Shown: positions 25,236 to 36,700 of the stretch, one piece after another
How positions within the stretch are numbered: position 1 is the stretch's first letter
Layout: each line of letters begins with the position of its first letter
Source of the DNA: Brachionus manjavacas
Taxonomy: Eukaryota; Rotifera; Eurotatoria; Ploima; Brachionidae
DNA: 64,000 bases
Assembly: GCA_019054805.1 (NCBI GenBank)
Contig: JAHQIY010000001.1
Span: 9,128,501-9,192,500, forward strand
Reading direction: 5' to 3'
The notes under the pieces: model-generated
What the model saw: the letters and a program-made list of their open reading frames with translations, nothing else
The model's database searches: none
Told to the model about the DNA's origin: nothing
Made by a program: the position numbers and the translations under genes

Positions 25236-26589
25236 AGTTTTATTAGAGGTTTTTAAAACTCATCATTCATCCTTTTAAAATAAATTATTAAATGTTAAAA
25301 AAAATTAAAATAATTTTCGAAAAATAAAAACTCAAAGAAAGTATGTTAAAACCGAAAAAAAATTTTCTTAACTCTTGTTACGCCGCTTTGTCTTGTTGAA
25401 ATAAGAATGGTTTCGAAGCAGATTCATCTAAGGAAGGAAGCAATTTCATAAAATAAAAACAATGATGTTAGAACTAAGCCTTCTGTCAAATAAAGAACAA
25501 ATTCGATAAAAGCTCATACAGCAACAAACTCCAATTGAGCCACTTCCTTTTTTTTTTCGTTTAGTAATGATAATAATTAGCTAATGCAAGAAACTTGCGG
25601 AAAAGTTTTAAAAAGAAGACTTCTATGTTAGCCTTTTACATTGTACATACAAACTTAACATAAGGCTCCTATGTAAGATAAAAAAATAAAATAAAACAAT
25701 CTAAATAAAAATGATTTATAATTAATCAAAACTTATTTTAAAATCAGTCCAAATTAATCATACAGTAGATCAGTCCATATCATTTTAAATTCAAAATTCC
25801 AAATTCTAACTCACAGCCGATCTAAAAAGAACCAGACACATAAAAGCGACCGACTCCAACCAAGCCAATGCAGCTTCTAATAAAGGTAGCTCAATTTTTA
25901 ATTCTCTCCTTAAATTCCTGGTTAGATCTCTGTTGGCACCATAAACATAGTTACTTAAACACAAACGAAACCAGACTAATTTCAATTCAATTATTTGTTT
26001 AATGGATTTTTAGATTAGACTTTCTGATAATCATTTTTAAATTTTTCATACTACACTTCTGATGGAATCCTTCTTGTATGAACGTGATTTTTCTATTTTG
26101 TTTTTCAAATTTAATTTCGTCATTGAATATTATTTAGAATACTGTATCCATTATGCTTTACTCTTTAATATCACATTTAAACAAAAAATTTTATTTTTTT
26201 ATCATTCTTTTCGAAACTTTCTATTTAAGTTTCTCTAGTTGTGATTCAAAAAGTCTAAGTTTTTTGTTTTTTTTAATTATTTAATTGAATCTTGGATCAA
26301 CATATTTATCTTCTAAGAAAAATATCTCTTTTAATTTTTTTCCTCAAGATTTCATCATGAAATCATTAAATTTTCAATGATTTTCTAATGATTCATTAAA
26401 TAATCATTGATTTTTCATTAAGTTTAGGTTGACTTGGTATATTAAGTCTGTTCAATTTTCTCAGTTTGGTCATTTCAAATAGTTTAAAAAAAATAATAAT
26501 TTTTATTTTTTACATTAAAAATAAGAGTTCATTGATAAAATTTTTTAGTGAACAAAATCTGATTTTTAATAAAATTTTTAAGGCTTAAA
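25236..26589. other. AT-rich intergenic sequence with diverged repeats
   Basis: No gene seen. Parts of 25480-26400 (a CCACTTCC block, then paired AATCATT/AATGATT motifs near 26340-26420) resemble 43670-43940, suggesting an old dispersed repeat. Confidence 0.4.
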
Positions 26590-27165
26590 TTTTTTGGGAG
26601 TGACAAATCTAATTTTATCAAGATGACAAAAATAACTAAAAGTGGTGACTAATTTAATCTATTTTAGCTGACAATAAAAAACTAATTATTCTGACAAAAA
26701 AACTATACGACTGACAAATGTATATATTGAGATGACTATTTAATAATTTTGCACTGACAAAATTTTATTCATTTTTATTTTATTTTATTTTAGTTCTAAT
26801 TAAGCTATTTAATTCGACTTGAGTGGAAATCAAAATTAATCACCCAATGCTTCACAAGGAGTGAATAAGGAAAAAAAAAGAAAAGCTATTTAGTAATTTA
26901 ATTCTCTAAGATTGTAAGGAATGAACTTAAATTGTGACGTTTTCTCATAGTTGACTATAGTTTGATGATGAGATTTGGACAAAACGGTTTGTCATAATAG
27001 TCTGGAGCTTCCTTCTGATTTTGGTGCTATATTTCAAGATTTTGATTTTTATTGTGACCTCAAAATCATTAATTAGTCTAAAAAGTATTTTTGTCACTCA
27101 AATAATTATTTTATCAGTCAATTAATTTATTTGTCATCATATGTAGTTTTTTGTCAGTAGATTTT
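26590..27165. mobile_element. Putative DNA transposon with inverted arrays of TGACAAA motifs
   Basis: TGACAAA or near variants recur about every 20-45 bp on the plus strand from 26602 to 26760, and on the minus strand (TTTGTCA) from 27085 to 27155. Such inverted subterminal arrays are typical transposase-binding regions of cut-and-paste elements. No coding sequence lies between and exact termini are not resolved. Confidence 0.45.
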
Positions 27166-27936
27166 AACGAATTTGAAAAAACGAATTATTTTTAAATTTG
27201 TTACCATTATTATCCATCATTAATCAGAATAATGTGATCAAAATAAAAGCTAAACAAATAATTATTTAAAGATTGATCGCATTTTGTTTAAAAATGTTTT
27301 TAGATAATTTTGGCAAACTGTAAAAAGAATTAACAAAGCGTCGTCTGTACGGAACAGTGGTCATTATCTCCAAATTGATGATGTTAAATCGTGACTCATT
27401 CTGAAGAAAATCCATTGATCATTAAAAAAATACCTCATGTAGGAAAAAAAATCGATTTCAAACAAAAAATTTAAATAAAAATGGAGATATTCAAGTGAGT
27501 TCGTTTTATTATTTTGTAAAGTTAAAAAATTGAAAATTAAAAGTTTTAAAATTTAATCCCGATTTTTTAAAGCTGAATAATTTGAGGGTCATAAAAAATA
27601 TTTTAATTTTTTCAAATTTTTAAAAATAAAAATTGAGATTCAAAAATTTTCGTTGTTGATCTAAGAGCAGTTTTCAAATGATATTTGGAATGTATCATAT
27701 CTTAAAACAAATTTTATAAAATTAAGCTAATACATTTTCTTTCCTTAAAATCGGTAAAAATAGTTTAGAATATTTAAGAACTGCTTATTTGTAGTTCTAA
27801 CCTAATTTTTTGTTCCAAAGTTCTAAACCAATTTTTGTAAATGATTTTAAAAAAACCGAAATTGTGGAAAGAATTTTGAATATTTAACTCTTTAAATAAA
27901 TTAAAAGTCAAAATTTATTATCACTTACAAATCTTT
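27166..27936. other. AT-rich sequence downstream of the diacylglycerol kinase
   Basis: Nothing recognisable apart from the candidate terminal exon that starts just beyond it. Confidence 0.45.
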
Positions 27937-28016
27937 TTAAAAAACGTCAAATAAATCTTCGTCTTCTGTTTCGCTTGCTACCTCATCGTCAGTGTCAGTA
28001 ATGGAACAACAAAAAC
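27937..28016 (-). CDS. Candidate alternative 3' exon of the diacylglycerol kinase (acidic tail)
   Basis: Preceded by an acceptor (GACTAG), this 80-nt minus-strand segment encodes FCCSITDTDDEVASETEDED followed by LFDVF and a stop. It needs a phase-1 donor. The last kinase exon offers one at its very stop codon: TCT T|GTTAGG, where the annotated TAG would fall inside the intron. Joined there the protein would be 431 residues and end in a Cys cluster plus an acidic, Ser/Thr-rich tail suggestive of palmitoylation and casein-kinase-2 sites. Phase and composition support an exon; ownership is inferred. Confidence 0.45.
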
Positions 28017-28448
28017 CTAGTCAATATCAATTAAATTTCAAAGTAAGATTAGTATTTAGATTAACTAATTAAAATATTAGTTTTATAGCTTTTTTATTTT
28101 AATTGTTATAATCGGAAGTTAAAAATTTAAATGTTGTTTAATTTTTCATTCGTCTGACCGAATCTAATTTTCACAAAAAATAAAAATCAAAGTCTAAAGC
28201 TTTGAATAGGTTGATAAATTAAACAACAAACATTTTTTTATAAACTAAATAACAAAATAATAAATAATAAAAAAAATATCAGATTAAATTAAAAAATAAT
28301 AATGATCAGAATTTTTTTTAAGGTTTTTAACTTCCACAGCCATGTCAGTCGTAAATTTTTTTTTATGTATAAATTTTTTGGGAAAAATTTACAACCAATT
28401 TTGCTTTTTTAATAAATATTAATAAATAAGTTTTAATTATAAATTAGC

Positions 28449-30713
28449 CTAACAAGAACAAGCTGTTTGAAGACATGCAGAAATAACTGCGTTCTCTTCG
28501 GATGCAGCAATCATCGATGCCTGATTTTTCAATTCTATAATAATCTCAGATGGCTGAAGAAGACATGGCTCTCCATCAATTTGCATTGGAAGAGGGGATG
28601 CGGTCACAATTCGTATTTTTTTTGCTTGAGTTATGTGATCACCATGCACTCCAATTTGAAGTAACATCTAAATAACCAAACTTAAGACTAATTGAAATGG
28701 TTAAATGCAATTTTAATTACAAAATCGGCCGTTTGAAAGCTGACTATTTCAATTTTGCCATCAGAATAACTTTGTGGTTCGAATCCATCTTCATTTTTCC
28801 AGGGTTTTTTCCCGCTTGCATAACTTTATAGGTTTAAAAAGATTATTTCCTTAAAAGTGGGCTTTATTTTTTTTAAAATAGGAATTCTTTTTCAAAAGAC
28901 TTTTTAAGACTTTTCAATTTGAATTAAAAATCAAGTTGATTTAATTAAAATAATTTTTAAAGTACCTTGGAATATTTAAAAACACAATTGAATGTGAGTT
29001 GAGAGTTTTGAGTTTATCCAAGTAACTTATTCCATCACACTTAAAAATTAAATAAATTTATTTAAGCATAGAAATAATTTATTACCTCAAAAATTTTTAT
29101 GTCCTGAAGCATGTCTTTGCATGACCGATTTAATAAATCTTTGCTATAATTCTTAAAAAAAATTTGTTTTTAATTTTTTCTTGTATTTCTATTAATAGCT
29201 TACTTTAGCATATTCGATTTTGTTAAAAGCCTGGCTGGTAAATAGTTCAGGATTTTTCTCTTTCAATAATTAAATAATATATTAAAAAAAATTAATTTAA
29301 AGTATTAAATCGTATAATTAATTTTATTAATAAATTAAATTAGTTGTATTATTTTAGGCTTATATTTTTCAATGGTGTCAAATTTTTTTTATTAGTTAAA
29401 AAGAAAATAAACTGAATTTTTGATAATTGGCACCAAAATATTTTAATTAGGTATTAAATTAAATTAGCAGTTGGTATAAAAAAAAATCACGAATTTTACA
29501 AAAAATACTTTAATTTAAAGGAATTTTGGAACCGAAACTGGCTCGAGTTTATGAATAAACTAAGAAAAAATCCCCTGTCTAGTAGACCTTTTTGGAGGAA
29601 AATAAATAAGTTCAGGTCAAAAAAACTTACAAGAATCATCATCCTTTTAAGATGGCAAATAATATAATTCAGACACAGATAAAGGAAAAATCTTTGGTGA
29701 TCTTTTAGCTACTAAACAAGTTAAAGTTAAAAAATTTACGTAAAGAGACTTTATTAGAAAGAAGTCAACTTTTAAACATGAGTTTAGAACTAGGCCAAGT
29801 GCCAAAATCCTGGAAAATAGCAAGTATACCCATAATCCCCAAAAAAGATCTCCCACTCAAGACCCTAACAACTATTGTCCAGCTATTAAGACAAGTTGCC
29901 TTGGAAAGTTACTTGGACATCTTCAATAGAATATAAAGTTTTCTTGAGAACAAAAGTCTACTTATTCATGAATAATCAGGATTTAGAAAATAAAGAGATA
30001 GCCTCTTCTTCCTTATTCAGAAGTCCTTTAATGAAAAAAGTGTGTTATCTCCAGCAAGAAAGACATTAAGCTATTGAAAACAAAGTAGAGCTACCCAACT
30101 AGTTCGGAGAATTAGGAACTGGACTTATGAGGACCGCCTTGCCATTCTCAATCTGACATCCCTTCATGAGCGCCGTGCACGAGGCAGCATGATCCAACAG
30201 TTTAAACTGTTAGACGGCATCAACAAAGTTAATTGGATCCACAGGTCCACAACAGCTCACTCACCTAGATCGGGCCGGCCAAAGGAATCAGGGGACACAC
30301 GAAGAGACCGTTCAGTCAGGCCACAACCAAATGAATGCAGAGAGCCAACTTCTTTACTAAACAGGGTCAATGAGTGGAATGCTGTGCCCGCCGAAGTCAC
30401 AGACTCCGACTCAGTCAATCAATTCACGAATCACTACGATGCATTCGTGACTGGTCAGTAAGTATTTACCACAAGACAGTTTTAATTTTAATTTAATTTT
30501 ATCTAACAATATCTTTTATAAACCCCTTTCAGTTCCTTATAATTTTTTTCTTACCTCATTCTGTAAATAATGTCTGTTGACTCTAAAAACTTATAAGTTC
30601 TTGTATTTTTGTAATTTTCCTTGTATAATAGCGCAATGTGCTACCATAGGCTAGCTCCTAGTAGGTTGCCTCCGCAAGCTTGCTTGTCGTAGCTTTATAT
30701 ATTATTTTTAATA

Positions 30714-30783
<70 letters not shown>

Positions 30784-33770
30784 GCCTCCATTTTGACATT
30801 TCTAAAGCTTTTGATAGAGTTTGGCATGATGGAATAATTTAAAGGCTTATAAGAATTAATCTACCCCCATATCTTATTTATTGTTTAAGAACTTTTAAAG
30901 TAAAAATAAATGATCATCTAAGTGATAATTACCCTATTAAGGCAGAAGTTCCACTAGAGTCAGTAATTAGTCCACTTATATTTAGCATTTTCATAAATGA
31001 CATACCAAAATAAAACAAAAAAAACTGCCAACACTCTCTTCTTTTTGTAGATGATTTGGCTTTTTTATTTTCAAGATTGAATCTTGAGAACATGATAAAT
31101 TAGTACCTAAAAGAAATTGAAAAAATGGCTTTCAAATTTTCCAATGGAAAATGAAAATTTCTATTGAAAAGTCATGCTACATGATCTTTGAGAATAAACA
31201 AAAATTAAAGTCAATTTTAACCTTAAAATTAATGATAGCAATTTAAATAAAGAGGCATCACATTAGACTAAAAACTTACATTTAGTCCAATGGTGGATGA
31301 ATTAAAAAAGCGCTGTAATTCAAGACACAACTTGATAAAATATCTCTCAAATAAAAAATATGATCTAAAACCAAAAACATTTGGTAATCTTTACAAATTT
31401 TTTAAAATGATTAATCTTGGATTATTCTTTTCCTTGTTTAAATTCTTTCTCAGAAACTAACATCAAAAAAATACAAGTTATTCAAAATTCAGCAGTTCGA
31501 TCTATTTTGAAGCTGAAATATGATACCCCCTCAAATATTATACATCAAGAGGCCTTCAATAAAATTAATCTACCAACAGTTTCAAATCGAATTTTTGAGT
31601 TGAGTGAGAGATGTATCAGGGCAGGATTGAGTCATTCTGTTCCACTGGTCGTCAGACTGGTGCAAGAATATAGAGAAGGTTTTGAATCAAGATATATCGA
31701 ATATCCAACTCCTTTGTGTAATTGCTAACCTAACAATTTCTTCTTTTTTTCCTGAACTTTCAAATATTTAAACATGTCTAACCTCTAGCTTTTTCAACTT
31801 AACATTTTTAATTTTCTTTTTAACTTATTTATCCCTTTTTTCTTTATTCTGAAAGAGCATTAGCTCGGTATAGATAAACAAATATAAAAAAAATTAATTC
31901 TCAGGACATATAAACAAAAAAATAGATAAATAATATTAGAATCCAAATTTCACATTTTCACATGAAAATTTTATAAAAGCTCATGCACATGTTCATGGTG
32001 GTGAAAAAATTATTCATTTATTTATTAAATAATTTGAGGTAAACCTCAGGCCGCGTAGAATGGAACCAAATCCTTCTTTTCAGCTTAGCTATTGAAAAAA
32101 TAAATATAAAAAAGTACAAAATTGAGTAAAATAAATTAAAAACAATAAAAAATATTGACAGATATTGATTAAATAATTATGTTTTTTTTTTTTTTTAATT
32201 ATATTTGCAAACATATTGTTGCATTAGCATGTTGTGATAAAGACCTGGAATGGCATTCAAATGCTAAAGATATGCCTAAGGGAAAACAGAAAAAAAGGCA
32301 GACCTGCAAACACAAAAAACGCATTGTCAAATCAACCTAATGAAACTATTACAGAAACTTTTGATGAAGAAGGAGAAGAGAGAGCACGATTTTTACTTAA
32401 AATATATTAACATATTTTTAATCAAGCATGATTGTTTATTTTTTTTGAAAACTAAGTCTCTTACCAATAAGTAAAAAAAAAAGATCCCTAAAAATATATT
32501 TAATAACTTGAAAAATAGGAGTCATTATTTTTATATTAAAAAATATGCCAGGTTTGCCTTAGATTTCTTTTTAAAGAGTTCTAACTCTGGACTGAAAAGA
32601 AGGATAACATTGAATCCATACAGTAGGAAAATTAACCTAAAACCGTTTAATAAAATTAAAATTAAAAAATCAATTTTACTCCAAATCTTGAATTACCTAA
32701 AGTTTCTAATAAATTTCTAAAAAAGTAATCACTAATTGATTTAGTCATTATTATTGAGTAATTAATGAATTCAAAAATTAAATTTAACTTTTTGAAAACA
32801 CATTTTTGCTAAATATTTAAAATTTATCAAATCCAAAGTCTAATTTTTTAATTTAGACAAACACCTAGCTGAGAGTTGCCTTGGATTTTAAATTATACAA
32901 AAGGCCAAATTACCTCTAGCTGAATGAAAATCAAGGGCTATTTTAGCATCAGCCCCGATACTAAAATAGTTGTTGATAACATTTAAGGGAAGTATATCTT
33001 TTGCATCACTTGACGGTCTAATTTCCAGTTCGCTTTCGTTAGAATTCACCAAATTAGTTATAATGCTCCATCTGTCCAGTTTTACAATTTTACCAAAAAT
33101 GACTCTTTTAATAAAAATTTCCATTGATTCGTTGTTGTAACCACCGCCCCATCCCAAAGTTCGGGCCAAATCGTTGCCGGTACCTAATGGTAGAATAGCA
33201 ACAGAGGGCTGATTTTCAAGTTGCATCTCGTCCAAAACAGACAAGATCCTTGAGAAAAAAATTAGCAGAAGAAAATGCAAAAGTTTCAATGTTTACCATC
33301 CTACTGTCCCGTCACCACCACATGCAATTATACGCAGATCTTTTTTATTCAGGTGCTTTTCGATTCTGGTCAATAAAAAATCTAAAAAAATTATTTTTGT
33401 TAGTTTTATCCAATTTACTTACCCAGGTTTGGGCCCCCCTTTGGTCAAGTCAAATATGTTTTCTCTATTTAGATAATTTTTTAGCCGTTCGAACACAATT
33501 CGTCCTTTTTGGCCACCACTTTTCGGATTAACAAAAGCAATTATTGTTTCGAGATTCGAGGCTATTTTGCTCAGCTCTGGATTTAGCTCCGGATGCTGTA
33601 CGGGATTGGCTGGGTAGCTATGTAGTAAACCTCCGATTGCAGAGTCAGGCTCAATTTGTTTTGGCGGAGAGCGTCTAAATCTTTTTAAGTTAATGAAGTC
33701 AAGATTGAAATTGAAATTGAATTATTTACTTGGAAAAAAGGCCCCCAAAACATTCGGTAAATGAAACCAT
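28449..33770 (-). CDS. DGKZ-like: Diacylglycerol kinase, zeta/iota-like, without visible C1 or ankyrin domains
   Basis: Phosphorylates diacylglycerol to phosphatidic acid, ending DAG signalling. Nine exons: 33770-33730, 33680-33423, 33365-33297, 33248-32914, 29259-29204, 29151-29086, 29039-28966, 28823-28721, 28667-28449; 406 residues. The catalytic domain has IIAFVNPKSGGQKG, the ATP-binding ACGGDGTVGW (about residues 113-122) and VAILPLGTGNDLARTLGWGG. The accessory domain has VINNYFSIGADAKIALDFHS, IVFLNIPSYASG, FEPQSYSDGKIEIV and LPMQIDGEPCLLQPSEI. The NNYFSIG, SAREKNPELF and GEPC..L.PS.I.I blocks match type IV (zeta/iota) enzymes. Those are about 900-1100 residues with C1 domains, a MARCKS-like segment and ankyrin repeats; none is seen here. 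The sequence upstream of 33770 shows no Cys-rich exon, but distant 5' exons cannot be excluded. The fourth intron (3.65 kb) carries LINE and MULE insertions. Confidence 0.92.
29640..31900 (+). mobile_element. Degenerate LINE (family A) in the diacylglycerol kinase intron
   Basis: Plus-strand remnants run in LINE order: LELGQVPKSWKIASIPIIPK (about 29785), DISKAFDRVWHDGII (30795), ISPLIFSIFINDIPK (30975), the catalytic-motif equivalent FVDDLAFLF (31050), and IKKIQVIQNSAVRSILKLKY to the C-terminal PTPLCNC stop at 31728. The 3' UTR ends in TTATTCTGAAAGAGC, ATTAGCTCGGTA and an A-rich tail near 31880. Many stops show it is dead. It is antisense to the host gene and is itself split by a family B insertion. 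Confidence 0.85.
30076..30783 (+). mobile_element. Family B LINE 3' end nested inside the family A LINE, with (ATT)n tail
   Basis: Encodes the last part of a CR1-like ORF2: NWTYEDRLAILNLTSLHERR through NRVNEWNAVPAEV to the stop near 30461. A GC-richer 3' UTR and a long ATT microsatellite (30711-30783) follow. TATTG occurs on both sides of the insertion (about 30076 and 30780), consistent with a short target duplication, and the family A frame resumes after it with the DISKAFD motif. The host element must therefore be older. Confidence 0.8.
32190..32410 (+). mobile_element. MULE transposase C-terminal fragment
   Basis: Plus-strand frames give KHIVALACCDKDLEWH, AKDMPKG and then, shifted by one base, ENRKKGRPANTKNALSNQP ending at a TAA near 32409. 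A K-H-I-V-x-L-A zinc-ligand region, an AK..P.G step and an RKKGRP AT-hook-like tail are the usual end of Mutator-like transposases. Confidence 0.55.
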
Positions 33771-36700
33771 AGTAGAATTTTTGTCCGGTTTAAGCTCTGC
33801 AATCTCTTTTGAACATTAGCATAATTTGAACAAACTTTCAGGTACAGGCAAATTTAATTTTAAAAAAATGATGGAAAAAAGCTTGATCTTTTACTTTTTT
33901 CCTTTGTTTTGTGATTAATCAGTTTTCGGTTGCTAAAGACAAAACCTAACAAAAAACAAAGCACAACAAAAATTGAAATTCTATTCTTGAATCATAATAT
34001 TAATCTTTTTCAAAATTTAATTTTTTTTAAAAATTTTGAATAATTTTATAGTAGATTTATTTAATAATTTTATGCTATTTTAGAAATTATGCTTTCAATC
34101 AAAATTTAAATGTTATTAATCACGTGCTTTCCGATCAAAAAATTAACTCTTATCATAAAAATTTACTCACTATCGATGTCTCAAATCGAATGGATGAATG
34201 ATGGAATATTCTCTATTGGAACTTATTGAAGACATCTTTATGTCATGATAAAACAAAGGAGAATTTGTGTAGAATAAATCAAAAATGAAAATATAAAAAA
34301 ATTCAAATACTTGTTATCCGAACTAGAAGCAACCAATTTAGATTTTTCGAGTTAATGTTTAATAATTTTAAAAACTATTTTTTTTGGTTTTCTGTAAACA
34401 ATCAAATTAAGAGCCAAAATTTAGAGAATACTTTACGAAACATACATTGAGAGAGAGATCTGAATCTTTTTGAAGATACATTTTTTTTTACTATCAATTA
34501 GAATATTAGTAAATGCTTATAATACATCGAAGAATGGCAATTTATAAATATGAAAAAAAAAATTCATTAACTAGATTAATTTTTGCTTCAATGAGCGATT
34601 TTTACTGATTTCAGTTCTAATGGGTAAAATTATATTTTTATAAATTTTTGTCGTGCAATTTAATAAAAAAAGCATGGGGAAATTTAAAAAATGAAAAGTG
34701 TATTCTTTTAGAAAATACTTTTAAAAATACTTTAAACATTGAATATACTAAAAATGCATCTTAATAAATGTTTTGGGATACCTTTTCTTTTGAATCTTAA
34801 ATTTATTTATTAAAACTTAAAATAAAATGAATAAAAATAAAATAAAGTAAAAATTTTACTAAATGATAAACAACCATATTGTCAAGTTTTGTGAAATTAT
34901 CATAGTTCAGAGCACTGATAAACAAAAGCCTGTAAAAATCATAATTTTTCTTATCACTCAAAAGTAATTTGAACAGATTGCTAATCGAAAAACAAAAATA
35001 TACTATTAAACTTCTTAAAGCATCCATTGATACTACAAGAGTTGACATTATCAATTATTTAAGGAATATCTTGTATCTTAGACATGAATTTTTCTATAAA
35101 AAAAGTAAAAGTTAAATAAACAAAATGGCTATTTTTTTTTAAAAAGTAAAAAAAAAAGAATTTTAAATTTGCAGAGTGCATTACTTATCCGATTAATTTT
35201 TTAAATATCTAGGAAAAAAAATCTACATTTAGATGTTCTTTTTTTTATTTTTGACAAATTTTTTTTTTTCGATATTTTTAATTAGATTCACTTAGATCTT
35301 GAATATTTAAGAACATTTAAAAAATAAACGTGCTCTACAAATTATGAAAGTATACTTTAACAAATATTTATAAACTTGAATTATCATTTTTCAAACGTTT
35401 ATTGATTTTTACTTAAAGGATTTTAAATTTGAATTTTAAACAAATTTCTCTCGAATATACATTTTTTTTACGACGTGAAACTTAAACACTTGTTTAGATT
35501 GTTTATTAAGTTAAATTTGATTTACTCGCAGTAAAATATTTTATTTCTCACAATCGAATTATGACATTAGTTAAATTATTATTTTTAATTCAAAATTTTA
35601 TTTATTTCAACCTTCATGATAAGACTCATTTTGTTGCATCATTTGGTATTACTGAATAAAGCCAGAATTTAAAAATGTCGGATAAAAGGAGTTTTTTAAA
35701 AATTTTATAGCAGAAATTACAAAAATTATCTGTATTTAATAAAAAAAATTGCTGACTGATTTTTTAGTTTTTATGAAATCTTAATATTTCATATTCATTT
35801 TATTAAACCTGATTAAAAAGATTTCTTATTAAATTATCTTGTTACCACAAAATGCAGTGCTTGATCTAAAGTCTGATATCTAAACAAATAAAAAAAAATT
35901 TTTTTAAAAAAATTTAACCACCAGGGCGTAAAAAAGAAAATATAGCGTCAGATTTTACACTTGATCTAACATGTTTTGTTTGAATTGTGAAAAATTTGTG
36001 ACAGTTTTCGTTTTTTTAAACCTGTAAATTTTGAATTAGAATTATTTTCGGATTATTAAAAGAATATGAAAAAAAATTTCCGCTTGAGTATCACATGTTT
36101 TAAGCTTTGGTAAGTGAAAACTTATGAGTTTATTTAGATTGAGTATTTCTAATAACCTTTAAAGTTCTGTTAATTGGAATCAAAGAAATCTTAAATGTCG
36201 ATTTTTTAATATTCATTAATTAAGGACCATTTTTTAAGTTATTAAAATATTCTACTCTTAGTGTTATAAGCCGAATAATCAATTTCTTTAGCCTTTTAAA
36301 GCTTTTTATTGAGCTTTTTTAACTCAAGCCCTTAATTCAATAAAAAAATTTAATAAAATCACTTTTATTTTCTAGATTATTGATTTGAATTTATCCAAGC
36401 TTTAACGTTATCACTTATCCAAAGATCGATTAAAAAAAGATAGTTTCTTATGAATTAAAAATTAAAAATATTTGTTGCTCAAAGATAACATCTGAAATGC
36501 TTGAATTTGATTTAGAATTTATCTTGAAACAATTCTCCGAGGTATTTCATGGATTTCAGCAGAGTAAAATAAATTTTTAAACCAACTAATATATTTTGTT
36601 TTTCTGATTGAATTTTGTGTTCAATTTACCGATTGATTTCAAATGGGATTTATTATTTTTTGTTGGCTTCGTAGTTGTATTGTCTAGTGATTACAAATTA

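Noticed and set aside
32508-32720. 70-codon plus-strand frame
   Set aside because: Lys/Phe/Asn-rich, no motif, lies in the kinase intron next to transposon debris.
33370-33400. Kinase exon 3 starting at the first upstream AG (near 33381)
   Set aside because: It puts the GGDGT block out of frame with exon 2. The acceptor at 33366 keeps frame and matches the family's spacing.
34803-35054. 83-codon minus-strand hydrophobic frame
   Set aside because: Looks membrane-like only because of A/T-rich codons; no start context, partner exons or family.
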